DNA of 64,000 bases, taken from positions 11,775,501 through 11,839,500 of the forward strand of contig CM075202.1 in NCBI GenBank assembly GCA_037577475.1, given 5' to 3'. The notes under the pieces were generated by a model, which ran no database searches, was not told the DNA's origin, and was given only the letters and a program-made list of their open reading frames with translations. Each line of letters starts with the position of its first letter. Position 1 is the first letter of the stretch. This document shows positions 27,201 to 37,359 of the stretch, in pieces. The position numbers and the translations under genes were made by a program. The DNA is from Chaunax sp. Z400. Lineage: Eukaryota; Chordata; Actinopteri; Lophiiformes; Chaunacidae.

Positions 27201-30200
27201 AGGCAATGAGACAGCTGGCTGAGGGAAACGTTTTCAGTAGAACCCGTCTGGCCCCTTTCAAGTTGAGTCACAAGCACACAAACACACATAGTCAGTACCA
27301 CCACTAGGCACGATCTTCTCAACCTAAGCACCCACTTACTCAGCAAACAGTCAACTTTGACTCATACTAAGGACCTGAGAACTCTCACCTACTGTTTTCA
27401 GGTTTCAAAATAGGGATAAAGGAGGATTTATGTCTAACCTACAGCAGGTTAAGCTATAGGCCTACTGTAAACACACATTTGGATTTCCATAGTTTACTAA
27501 ATTAAACAAACAATCTAATTCATCTACTTTCCATTGGGAGCATAGAGCCCAGCTGTGGCTTTTTCTGTTTTTAAATTAAAAAAAAAAAAAACATGACTGC
27601 ACATCTAAAGTTTCTGAGGAGGCAAGAAACAGGAAATGAAAAGGCAAAATATTCTGAATGTAATGATAACCATGTAGTTTTAAGATGTCAATAAAGTTGT
27701 CTGTAAGGTGGAAAATCTGCTAAACTTCCATCATCCAAGAGACAGTGATCCTACTGTGAGGGTGATTTTCAGTGACATTTCTGACACAATTGTTATTCTC
27801 TGGTCTGATAAAGGCAAGATCTTGAAAATGTTTTGGGGAGTAAAGCATGGCATACTGGAAAAGAGTTATGCAACGTGTTTCATTTTAAAGCAAATTAGCC
27901 ATAGCACATATTTTTCCTGCCATCATTCAAGCAGCTGATTCTGTTTGCATCAAGCTAATAGTCAATGCTGTAAATATTTTTGATAGAGGGTTTCGTTGCA
28001 CATTGAGAGAGAACAAATAACCATTATTCATTAAAGCTCCTGAAGGTGATGCTGCAAAATGATGATGATCCAAACGTGTCTAAAATCTTAATTTACAACT
28101 GCAACTTGCTGTAAGCCTCAAGTGCTTATTAAATAGATAGGAGTTTTATTCAACATTTCCACTGCATAGTACCGACTCGGCTCAACTCGACTCGCCTTTT
28201 CTGCATTTCCATTAGGTAAAAAGTAACTGGTACTACTTTTTTTAGTATCTCCTCCGTTGCTGTTCCCTGAGAGCCAAGCAGGTACTAAAAGGTCACATGA
28301 AATGTTACAGACCACTGATTGGTCAATGCCCAGCAAGCACAGAGTATCCTGCACAGCACAAATCTACTTTAGCGACTAACTTTTTTTTTATTGCAGCCAC
28401 TATATAAAGGAGGTGCAGACGTTCCTGTCTTAAACAGCTGATGAGAGGATAATGAGGGGTTGACGAGAGGTGTGCGTCGCGTTGAAGACTACGCCATGGC
28501 AGTTTCACGCGGCACCCATCTACCTTGAGGAGGTACCATCTGGCAATGGAAAACAAGCGGCAGAAAAGTACCCAATACCAAGGCGAATCGAGTCGAGTAG
28601 AGCCGCTGCTACGCAGTGGAAATGCGGCATTTGTTGTCTGTGAAACTGTTTCTTTGGGGGCATGTTTTATTCCTGTTATTTTATAAGGCCCTTCTAGGAA
28701 CAAGAGTTGGAAGTTAGCAGTAGCTGTAGATGCGTTGCATTGTGTAATTGTGAAATTCTCAATTAAAAAGGATGTATCTATCCTCTTTTAAACGACCATT
28801 AAAATGAAAAGAAAGAGGATTTCCGACACAACCCTTAAAAGACCTTATCTACTGCAATTGAACTGGATTGAAAACTGGTGGAATGCCTTGAAGATATTTA
28901 GTCATATATGCTAAGCTTCCTACTTGAGCAAGCAGGTCAGGTGATTTTCAGTATACAGATCGGTACAAAGCTGACAACCAAGAACATCCAGTAACACAAA
29001 ATGACTCTACAAAGTGACTGAATACCTCTCCAAGCACAATATTTTGGCGCTTCCATTTTTACACAAAAATATCACCGTCATAGCAAGTTTACTTTTATCA
29101 AGCTGCACTATTATAATATGCACCAGATATCAGCCAGAATGATTTCACAAGAAAGTGTGCATGCCTGCTCCAAACTGAAAACTGTTACTATTTTATTTGC
29201 ATTCAACCTCTGTAGGGGCCAACTCTTGCATATCTTGTAATAAGTGTGGCTTTTTCTGTTTAAATAAATAGTCACACTTCACTCTTTTCCATTTCTTTCC
29301 TGTAAACCTACTGCACCACAACAAACACTGGATGATTGTTTGGATGCCACATCCAAATACACCTGCTTTCTTTTGACCACTCGTTGTGAGTAAAATGGTA
29401 TTTTCCAGTGTTGGCACATTACAACAACACTATTTTTGTGCAACATGTCATGCCTTGCAGATATGCACAAGCCTGCAAAGACACAAATGATTTGATCTGT
29501 CAAAGCTTTTGACAAAGCTGTGAAAGTTGAGAGACATGATCAGATTTTCCTACGTAGGTGGTGTAAGAAAGACACAGAGTAAGATGATCGGCTGCTGTGC
29601 CGAGTCGGTGTGTGCTTGGGGTGACATTCTCTCCAACAGTGCAGCTTCCTGCTCAAACCCACACAGTGGCTCACTTGAAGAGAAGAGGACGAAACTGTTG
29701 CTGGACAAACCCTGTTGTCAATAAGACTTATTCACTTCTAGACTTTCACAAAGTGAAATCTAAAAAGGCTGCAGATCGCACTGTATCATCCCTCACAACA
29801 CATAGCACAACATCCCCAAGAATCTACTTTTTATTTCCAAACATCATTAAGTTTTCAAGAGTATACGTACACTGAGAAACCTGTTTGACTTGTGATGTTT
29901 GACTTGTCATTAAGAACACTATCTGCCTTTTATTATCTATTATTTCCCTCAGGCTAACCACTCTTATGTTTGACACCCTGAGGGTCCACTTCACCCAGCT
30001 TCTGCACCTGTATAAAGTTTGCACTTATCTATGCCAAAACCTACCATCACTCAGTGTTCTCACATTTTAAGACAACACTGAGGCAGTGCAAGAAAATGAC
30101 TAAACAGTGCGGAAAGTTTGAGATCAGCCCTAATCTCCTCCTGTCTCATAATTACAATTGACACCCATGTTCTGATGAAAACTCGAAGATGACTACTCTT

Positions 30201-30220
30201 AAGATTAGCAAGACCGCATA

Positions 30221-30270
<50 letters not shown>

Positions 30271-33200
30271 CACACACACGTCTCTTCACAGTTGTTGCAC
30301 TTGGTAAATGATATTATCTACCAATTCTTCAACAGATCCTTGTCCAATCTTTAGTCTTAAAAATTCATTTCTATAAAGGCATGATTCACTATTCAAACCA
30401 ACACCAATGACTCACACTACATATGTGAGCTGCCTTGAGAAACTTTGGTCTAACCTGAGAGACACATCGCACCAGCTACTTAACAGTGAGTTTTAAAATA
30501 TTTTTCGCTTAAAATGTTCATGCCCTCTTATTCAAGGCCAAAATATTAATATGTTGAAGGCCAATAGTTCACCTTTACATTCTGTGTAAACACCCATTCT
30601 CTACTCATATTTGAGGTTCAAATAGGGAATGGAGCACTGTTTTAACTGGTTATGTAAAATTACCCAAAAAATATCTTCTTTTTTTTTGCACTTAAGAGAC
30701 ACAAAAGTACATCCATAAACAACCAGAGAGACACACCCAGACACAGGTGCATAGAGAGTACATAAACTTAGTCATCTTTATTTGAAAATTGACAAATTAA
30801 CTTCTGGCAGAGTGTGTTGATGACACACCCAGTGCAACACATTTGTACAATGCAATATTAAAAGCGTGTAAGCCTCTCTTACCTCAGGTCTGAAAGCCTC
30901 AATTTTGACTCATTCTGTACACTTATTTTATCACAGTGCTTGAACTTAAATGAACTAATTTTTTGAATATTAAACAATGAAAGTGTTCACTAGGCTGTGT
31001 GCGTTTGAGTGTCAGGGTTTCTGTCTGTATGCACGTGCATGTGTATGTTCTTGCACCTTCATGGGAAAGTCTCCAGGTGTCCATGAAACCAAAATGCCTA
31101 CCCCATCATCACAGAGAACACTAAACCAGTACAATGGTTAACTGATCCATATTCCAAAGGCTGCAGCACACCTGCAAACAAAATCAACCTTTTTTTTTGT
31201 CTTTTGAGGGTTCATGTAGCTCAAAACTAGAAAGGGGGGGCCATGCAAAAATGAGACACACTTTGAAATTTCCCCTACTAAGATTAAACTAATTCACTTT
31301 CAAAGAATAATGTCAAACAACAAGCTAATGGTTATATAAGCATACAAAATAAGACTCAAATGTAGAAAAAAATAAGTACAGTAAATAGATTCTAGTAGTC
31401 AACTTGGCTGCAATTCTATTCAAGCTGCCAGGGGTTCATATTTGATCCAATTTCACTAAAACATATTATATATATCTATATATAGTAGCAATGCAGGACT
31501 TGTTTCCTTGACTATGTAAAAAAGCAATATATAAATGTTGTAGCAATACTGTTTATAGCAGAGCTTTTTAACCAGTGAAATGCAGCAAGTTTTTCACTCT
31601 GTTGTTCAGTTGGTCTCAAAACATTCTTTACTCCATGTGACTAATTAATGGGAAACAGTTGAATCAGTCTCATAAGGACTGATGACCCTGAGTGCTGTAC
31701 TTCTTTGAGTCAAGTTCAGTTGGTGGAACAAAAGCTACCAAAAGGTTCTCATCCTAAGTGAGTTCATTTAGCACCAACCTGAGACCAATTGAGTTTTTAC
31801 TTCTTTGTCTACCTGGTAAAAGCTTTCCGCTGATTAGCAAGGACAATGTCATCAGGAGAAGGTGTGTCGAAACGGAACGGTGTAATTGGTGAGAATGGGC
31901 CATGCTGCTCTTTAGATTTGTCATGCGATTTACACATGAGGTCCTGGTGACAACTTCCTGATCTCGAACCTCTTATTTTTCCTTTTAATATATTCCTCAT
32001 CCCCTTCTGTTTTCTGTGGCTTTGAATCGACAAAGTAATCGCAAATACTGACGGTTGTGCAAAAACTGAAGTATCAAGCCCAACTGGAGTTGGAGAGGAC
32101 GGTGAAGGGAGATTGCTGTCGAAGTGACAAGGGCTTGCTCCATCTGACTGGGCCATGAGGATGCTCAGATCAGTAGTCTGCCTCATCCCACATGGCCTGG
32201 AGTTCTGGTGGCATGGTTTGTGTTTGGTCCCACCCTCTGCAGTGCTTTCTGCTAAAGCACCAGCCCACTCTGGTGAAAGGAGCGAGGTAAGCGAGTATTG
32301 TGACCCATTTGAGGTGGTTGAGGTTTTGCCTTTGTGTGTTGATGCCAAATGTGACAAGGAAAGTGGCTCAGAGAAAGCAGGTGGTTGTTTCAATGCACTG
32401 GCTGGAGATTCAGTGGTGACGAGGTGAGGGGAAACTAAGGAACTGTTGGTATGATGCTGGACGGCTAGCTGAGACAATGAAATAGTCCCACCAAGACATG
32501 CAGGAGTAATGTTGGTTGGTTTAGTAAAGTTGAATGTGTTTGCTGGTTGTTCTGTGCTCTGTGATTGCGAATGAATGTGTTTATTCCTGTTTTGGTGCTG
32601 CAAGGCGAGCTCAGACAGCGAGAGCGTTTGCGCTGGTGCAGCCATCCTCTGACACTTAACAGAAGTTGAACTGCTCTGGGAAGGAGGGAAGGAGTTACCG
32701 AGAGTTGTTGGGCTCCGGTTTGAATGCTCCTGGATTAAATCAGCCAATGATGGGCTTCCCTTATGATCAGCCATTGTGGCTTTGACTCCTGTACCAGCTC
32801 CCACTGAGAGCTGATTGCTCTGGAGGACAGAATTAAAACACATGAACCCAGGAGGAGCAGCCAGAGAAGAGCTTGTAGCTGTTAGAGACAAACTAGAGAG
32901 TGGAACTGAAAGGAGGGAGGGAGCTGAGCTTTGAGATGCTGACGACAGGCTTAATGATGCCAGAGTTCCCAATGAAAGACTATTATGATTTGACAAAATG
33001 GACGGCGGTGAATTAGACCCTATCGTGAGAGCACTTAATGAGGGAATACCTAAACCTTGTCTTGTGTCAACTACTCCTGCCTTACTCTTCTGCACATGCT
33101 CAGACATGAAAGGTGTCAGACTGGTGCCACTAATATTTGGACCAATGTTTTGATGGCTAAAACTTTGATTTTCACAACTGTTAACCACAAGGTCAGGTTT

Positions 33201-35688
33201 GTGTTGCAATAAGAGGTCACGCAAGTTTGGTGCACTGGCTTGCACACATGGTTGTGCGTGTTTGCACCAATCAGTCTGGGGTTTATGTGCCTTGGATGCA
33301 ATGTCTGTGTGAAAAGCAGGCAAGCAGGCTCCTTACCTTACAAAAGCCAATTGTAGTTGTCAAAGAGGAGAGACAGGAGGATCATAGAACAGAAATCAGA
33401 TGAATCATACCATGAAAAGAGAGAGAGCAGAAAGAAGGCACTTTGTTAAACTTTGCATTTGCATAACAGTGTGAAATTGAGAGAGAAATGCCACTGGCTG
33501 TGATGCTTTTGTGTACACAGTATTAATAAACATTATTAAAAATTAGCTTTTGTTCAAGTATTTCTGAAAAACGCGCCAACATTCAGTGAGCTGGCCCTTC
33601 ACATTAATCTCTCATCTGAAACTACTACCACTGCGCGAATACATCAGCAGTGACTCGTTATTAGGCTAATGGTGACTGGTTGGAAAATTGTAACATATCA
33701 CACCAACCATATTCCTTAACTACTCTATATTGATATTATCATTCTTGATTATATTAAAATCCGAAAACTATTCAAGATGTAATCAAAAATGTTCAATTGT
33801 GGGATGCTCAAAATCCATTGAGAAGCAATGTCTTTATATATCTATACCACATCTATAGGAAACTACTTAATTATTGAACATGATACATACAGACTGGGTC
33901 TTTTTTATGCATTTGCAATAGCCTGCATTTATAAAAATCTGGTAAGTAAATATTATTCTTTCAAAAAGGACTCTAGTTGCATCCATAGCTACATGACAAT
34001 TTAAAAGCACTTATTTGAGCTAAATGTAAATGTAATTATTTTAGGTTTTCGCTAAAAACCTATTCAGATCCTTTGCTTTGTTAGGCAAACTACTGGAGAA
34101 AATGTTGTAATTTGAGTGCATCAGTTAAGGACAATAATTCCTGACCAATAGCCAGGCGTACCTTTCTCAGCAACAGCCTCTTGCTTGGTTCTTTGTGGAA
34201 GCGGCACTTGTTCATGGCTGACTCTTTCTACTGAGGTCAAATCTTCAGTGGTACTTCTGGTGACTGGAGCTGTCTTAGGATCTTCAGACAGGACTGCATC
34301 CAGTGCCTTGTGTGCATCGAATCCACATCTTATTGCTGCCTGGGTCAGAATTGAGTCTGGCACTGCCTCCCCCAGCACAGTCCGCATATGGTCCAGACAG
34401 GAATACAGCTTGGCTACAGAATATAGCACATATTAGACACAAGTACTCTATTTGTGAGGCAAAAAAGGAAAAAAGTACATTAGAGAAAGAACAATAGATC
34501 AAGAAAATAAAAACAAAACTGCTCATTCAACAGGCTCGTACTGTCTTCAATCAGCGCATTTTCAAAAACAAAGATACAGTATTACCTTGATCAGGAGGGT
34601 CAAGGTTGTGGCTGATGGTAGGAGACATGTGGTCAATGTCATCTTCATATTCTTCTTCTTCTAAAGGTTCTTCCTTTGGTGCTTGCCTCTCTTGACGTGA
34701 GTAGATGAACTGATTTGCTGTGTAAACCAAAAAGATCTCTACAATTAGGAAACTTAAACCAGAAGACATGCTGTCTTGATTTGCAGTGTTTAAGTTGTAA
34801 TTTAATTATAGTAATCTTTTTATTGAAAAGTACAATCTAATATTTTGAACATTTTCATTAATGTGGTGGGAGTACCCTACATTTTCTTTAATCCTGACAT
34901 TAGTTTAGTTTATTTAACAACAAACATTCATACTTGATCTGATGTGCAACTGAGTCAACCTATAATTTTGTATTTATTGATACTAACCTGTTGCTGGTGA
35001 TATACAGTAGTCATCATCCACAGACTGTCCATACATGTCATCATCTTCAAAGTCTAGAAAAAATATCCCTGTTATTCAAATTGCGTTTCTCTCTCTGCTT
35101 GACACAAACACACGTACAAATGCATTCATAATAAAGACAAAGTCTTTTGTAACAGCTGTTGCTTTGCCTCGTCAGCAAGTTTACAGAATGCATAACAAAC
35201 TGTAAGATAAAGGTTTTGTAAATTTATTTAACTTTTTCACGGTAGGTTTAAGAATTTGGGAGGCTAAATACGTTAATATAGTTTAACATACCAGGTCCAA
35301 AAATGAATTTGAGGGTTATAACATTTCTTATAGTATCGGAAACTTAGAAGGCTAGGAAACATGCTATCCTTAACTTTAGCTTACAAAAGCTGTTACCAAC
35401 ATTGGTAATAGACACGTCATATTAAGTTTTAACAACATATTGTCGACGATGGCACTAAAGTCTGAATATATGCGTACTGTTTTTATCTTGAGCCAAGGGA
35501 CAAATGACACGACAGCAACATTATCTTGTGAGGTTATATAGCTACCATTAGCTGGTAGCGCTACAATCAATTTTAGCATAGCGGCTACATAGTTTAGAGA
35601 TTTGAGGCCTTGGCATGACGTCTAAACCGAGTTAAGATTATCTACCTTCATCGTAGTTGTAACCTCGAACATTTCTGTGCCGAGACAT
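15256..35688 (-). CDS. hbs1l: HBS1-like translational GTPase, long isoform (17 coding exons, 703 aa)
   Basis: Exons: 35646-35688, 34988-35053, 34586-34717, 34162-34413, 23869-23977, 23535-23785, 22248-22413, 21330-21447, 19716-19862, 19108-19182, 18858-18975, 17698-17766, 17473-17577, 16710-16800, 16493-16601, 15595-15695, 15256-15415. The total is 2112 nt with all phases consistent. The start MSRHRNVRGYNYDE and the N-terminal LYSCLDHM segment are characteristic of HBS1L. The eRF3/EF-Tu-like GTPase core shows G1 GHVDAGKST (285-293), G2 GVTMD (341-345), G3 DAPGHKDF (362-369, with catalytic His366) and G4 NKMD (424-427). Beta-barrel domains 2 and 3 follow, and the end is VVTEVKFD. The family pairs with Pelota to load onto stalled ribosomes for no-go and non-stop decay. 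The exon 14 donor, AA|GTTAAT, is weak but fits frame and homology. Human HBS1L is 684 aa. Confidence 0.97.
18182..18263. mobile_element. 82-bp palindromic Tc1-like transposon remnant
   Basis: The left arm begins TACAGTACCAGTCAATAG and the right arm ends TTTTTGACTGGTACTGTA. They form inverted repeats of about 28 bp around a short centre. This ACAGTACCAGTCAAAAGTTTGG-type terminus is familiar from Tc1/mariner-related elements scattered through fish genomes. Its position inside HBS1L intron 11 avoids exons. It has no coding capacity. Confidence 0.6.
20801..20847 (+). repeat. 47-bp flanking direct repeat, left
   Basis: The block starts TCTGCAGTTATTAGAGATAT and ends ATGGTAA. It recurs at 21207-21253 with a single A/G difference. 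The two blocks sit at the two edges of copy 1 of the 365-bp repeat, overlapping its ends by one or two bases, like an unusually long target-site duplication. Confidence 0.9.
20846..21208 (+). repeat. 365-bp direct repeat, copy 1 (HBS1L intron 8)
   Basis: The stretch from AATTGCACAAGAGAATGG to GGGGGAGAGAGATC matches 22625-22990 almost perfectly. By eye there is one substitution and one 3-bp indel over about 363 bp. It is in the same orientation as copy 2, and the short ORF inside it recurs in both copies. It is bracketed by two 47-bp direct repeats. No transposon termini or protein motif were recognised. Confidence 0.9.
21207..21253 (+). repeat. 47-bp flanking direct repeat, right
   Basis: This is the second copy of the 47-bp block, directly after copy 1 of the 365-bp repeat and followed by a poly-A run. 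Copy 2 at 22.6-23.0 kb has no such block beside it, which suggests that copy 1 is the inserted one. Confidence 0.9.
21550..21813 (-). mobile_element. tRNA-derived SINE-like element in HBS1L intron 7
   Basis: Read on the minus strand, the element opens GGGCGGCAGAGTGGCGCGG with an A-box-like stretch. About 50 nt later comes a B-box GGTTCAAATCC (21748-21758). The body then carries phrases common in fish genomes, such as GTTCTCCCCGTGTCTGCGTG and GTGAATGTGAGTGAGGATGG. This is a pol III, tRNA-headed SINE layout. I do not assign a family name. It is a degenerate copy with no effect on exon structure. Confidence 0.7.
22625..22990 (+). repeat. 365-bp direct repeat, copy 2 (HBS1L intron 6)
   Basis: This near-identical partner of 20846-21208 differs mainly by a 3-bp insertion after the TTACCCAC segment and one C/G change. 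The two copies flank HBS1L exons 7 and 8. Flanking sequence outside the unit is unrelated to that of copy 1. Confidence 0.9.
28154..28624. mobile_element. non-autonomous DNA transposon (MITE-like) with ~40-bp imperfect TIRs
   Basis: The left end reads CATTTCCACTGCATAG and continues with CGACTCGGCTCAACTCGACT. The right end, read on the opposite strand, gives CATTTCCACTGCGTAG and a matching CTCGACTCG-rich block. The termini therefore form imperfect inverted repeats of about 40 bp around a non-coding interior of about 390 bp. A clean target-site duplication was not found, so the superfamily is left open. Confidence 0.65.
30218..30279 (+). repeat. (TA)n microsatellite running into (CA)n
   Basis: An alternating TA tract with three TG interruptions is followed by ACACACACAC. 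It sits in HBS1L intron 4, about 0.5 kb past the candidate SKI7-isoform polyadenylation signal. Confidence 0.9.
30777..30782 (-). terminator. candidate polyadenylation signal for the SKI7-like isoform
   Basis: AATAAA on the minus strand lies about 1.03 kb past the stop codon of the alternative terminal exon. I saw no nearer canonical hexamer. An isoform that ends in intron 4 needs such a site. Assignment is positional. Confidence 0.35.
31809..33304 (-). CDS. hbs1l: alternative 3'-terminal exon of HBS1L encoding SKI7-like isoform (662 aa with exons 1-4)
   Basis: A 1496-nt open exon lies in HBS1L intron 4. A good acceptor (TTTTCACACAG) starts it at 33304 in exactly the phase left by exon 4 (AAA G|AC), and it ends at a TAG. 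Exons 1-4 plus this exon give 1989 nt, 662 aa, with no GTPase domain. The last residues, TPSPDDIVLANQRKAFTR preceded by PFRF, match my recollection of the conserved C-terminal segment of the vertebrate HBS1L splice form (HBS1LV3) that links the cytoplasmic exosome to the SKI complex. The rest is Ser/Thr-rich and low in hydrophobic core residues, so probably disordered. It carries a repeated S-L-x-x-L-(x3)-H motif at about 350, 393, 440 and 480. The exon replaces exons 5-17. It is too long and too well phased to be a chance ORF. Confidence 0.9.
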
Positions 35689-37306
35689 TTTGTTTATGTG
35701 TCTTCTTTCGGCACTACCGTAAATGTTTTCGGCTCACAGATTGTTGTAGCGTGTCTCACGGTTCGGCTGCCATTGCTGCTGCTGCAGTGTCCAGAACTCA
35801 GCAGGTCAGATTTGATTCTTCAGACTCGGAAATTTATAGATTAATTAAATCAGATTTTAAAATTTTATTTTAAATTCGAATTATTTGTCTTTTAATTGAT
35901 AACCAACAATGTAGTCATGAAAATAAAAATTGAAAGCTTGCTTTCAGATAATATTTTTTGGAGTGACGTAACTTCCTGTTGTAATTTCACCAATGAAGCC
36001 TAGGATCAGATCCACCGGGCAAGATTCACAATTTGCATACTCCCCGACAGAGACAGACTGACCTCAAGTCAGTTGATGTGTACGGGTTTATGACAATCAC
36101 CAGTTCCACCGATATATGTTAGAAATGAGGGAGCGAATGAAATAAAACAATAATAAACCGTATAATTTTTATCATATATCATAATGGGCAGAACAGGAAG
36201 ATGTGCAAGTTTGATCAGTATAGACTTGAATGGAGATCTAGCGATTAAGATCTTAACTGAGAGAACAATAAATGGGCTAATGCCTGCATCTGTCATTAAT
36301 GATAATCTTGGAAAACCCTGTGGTCTTCATGAAGATGATGATTCAGATAAAGATGGTGAATATGACCTGAATACAGCCATACACAGTTCTGTTTTATGAT
36401 GGAGGAAACACTTAAAAGTAATACTAATTACATTGGCTTATTAGTGTGAAAGAGGAGGAACAACGTGACGGATGAGCAATGACAAGTGGTTCAAGCTCTG
36501 CACAACCTTGAAAAATAATCTCAGGGTAGTCAAAAGCATTGCAATGAAAGAACATGAGACAGTCTGCATACGCAAAATACACATCAACTTTCAATCCCAT
36601 CATGAGTGTCAATGTTTAAACCATTTTTGTCAAAGATTATGCCCTATGGTTAGACACCAACCGATCTGACCACACACTCTACATCTCACACAAACACAAC
36701 TCAATGAGTGGCATAATTTTCTTCTACTATCTTTGTACCACAAGACACTTATCAACTTTCTCCCGCAAAAGGGAAAGCAATAGGATATTTGTACTTCTGT
36801 GTGTGCTTCTGTTTATGCATTTGTGCATGTGCACATGTTTATCTGTGACCTGGTTTTTCCATATCTACATGTATGCGGGTATATGCATGTGTGGTTTTGG
36901 AGGGTTTTTTAAAAATAATTATGTTGTCCTGATCTCATCTACAGTCACCTATGTGTCAGTGAAAGAGAGGAAGGTGAAAATGTCAGACAGTAACCTGACA
37001 CCAGTGATGCAGGTGAAGTATACACTTGTGCATCTGCAAGGTGAAATCAAATATGAGGTTTGACGTGTCTCCCTAGTCTAAAAATAGAGCAGACTAAAGA
37101 AAGACATCTGGTTAGGTAATTCTAAAGACCTTTTCACAATGAATTGCTCATATTATAACTAGCAAGTTGACAACAAGCAGCGTTGATTGACAAGGGTTAG
37201 TAAGAACAAGAAGGGGATCAGTCAAATCAGGAAGGGATGGTGTTTGACTTTATAATTTCTTGTGCACAAAGTTTTGAGCTATGGTTGAGAGTGTGTGCAT
37301 ATGTGG

Positions 37307-37311
<5 letters not shown>

Positions 37312-37350
<39 letters not shown>
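37312..37350 (+). repeat. (GT)n microsatellite
   Basis: About 19 GT units are followed by GGGT repeats, in the HBS1L-MYB interval. Confidence 0.95.

Positions 37351-37359
<9 letters not shown>

Larger units (their letters stand above)
23978..34161 (-). other. HBS1L intron 4 (10 kb) with nested alternative terminal exon
   Basis: This is the longest intron in the window. It hosts the SKI7-like terminal exon (31809-33304), a transposon remnant with inverted termini (28154-28624) and a TA-rich microsatellite (30218-30279). Remaining sequence is AT-rich, and no other exon was recognised on either strand. Confidence 0.7.

Noticed and set aside
32155..32427. 90-codon frame on the plus strand
   Set aside because: It is antisense to the SKI7-like exon and has no motif or conservation signal of its own.
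36184..36399. 71-codon frame near the HBS1L promoter
   Set aside because: It is short, with no recognised motif or splice partner, and within chance expectation.
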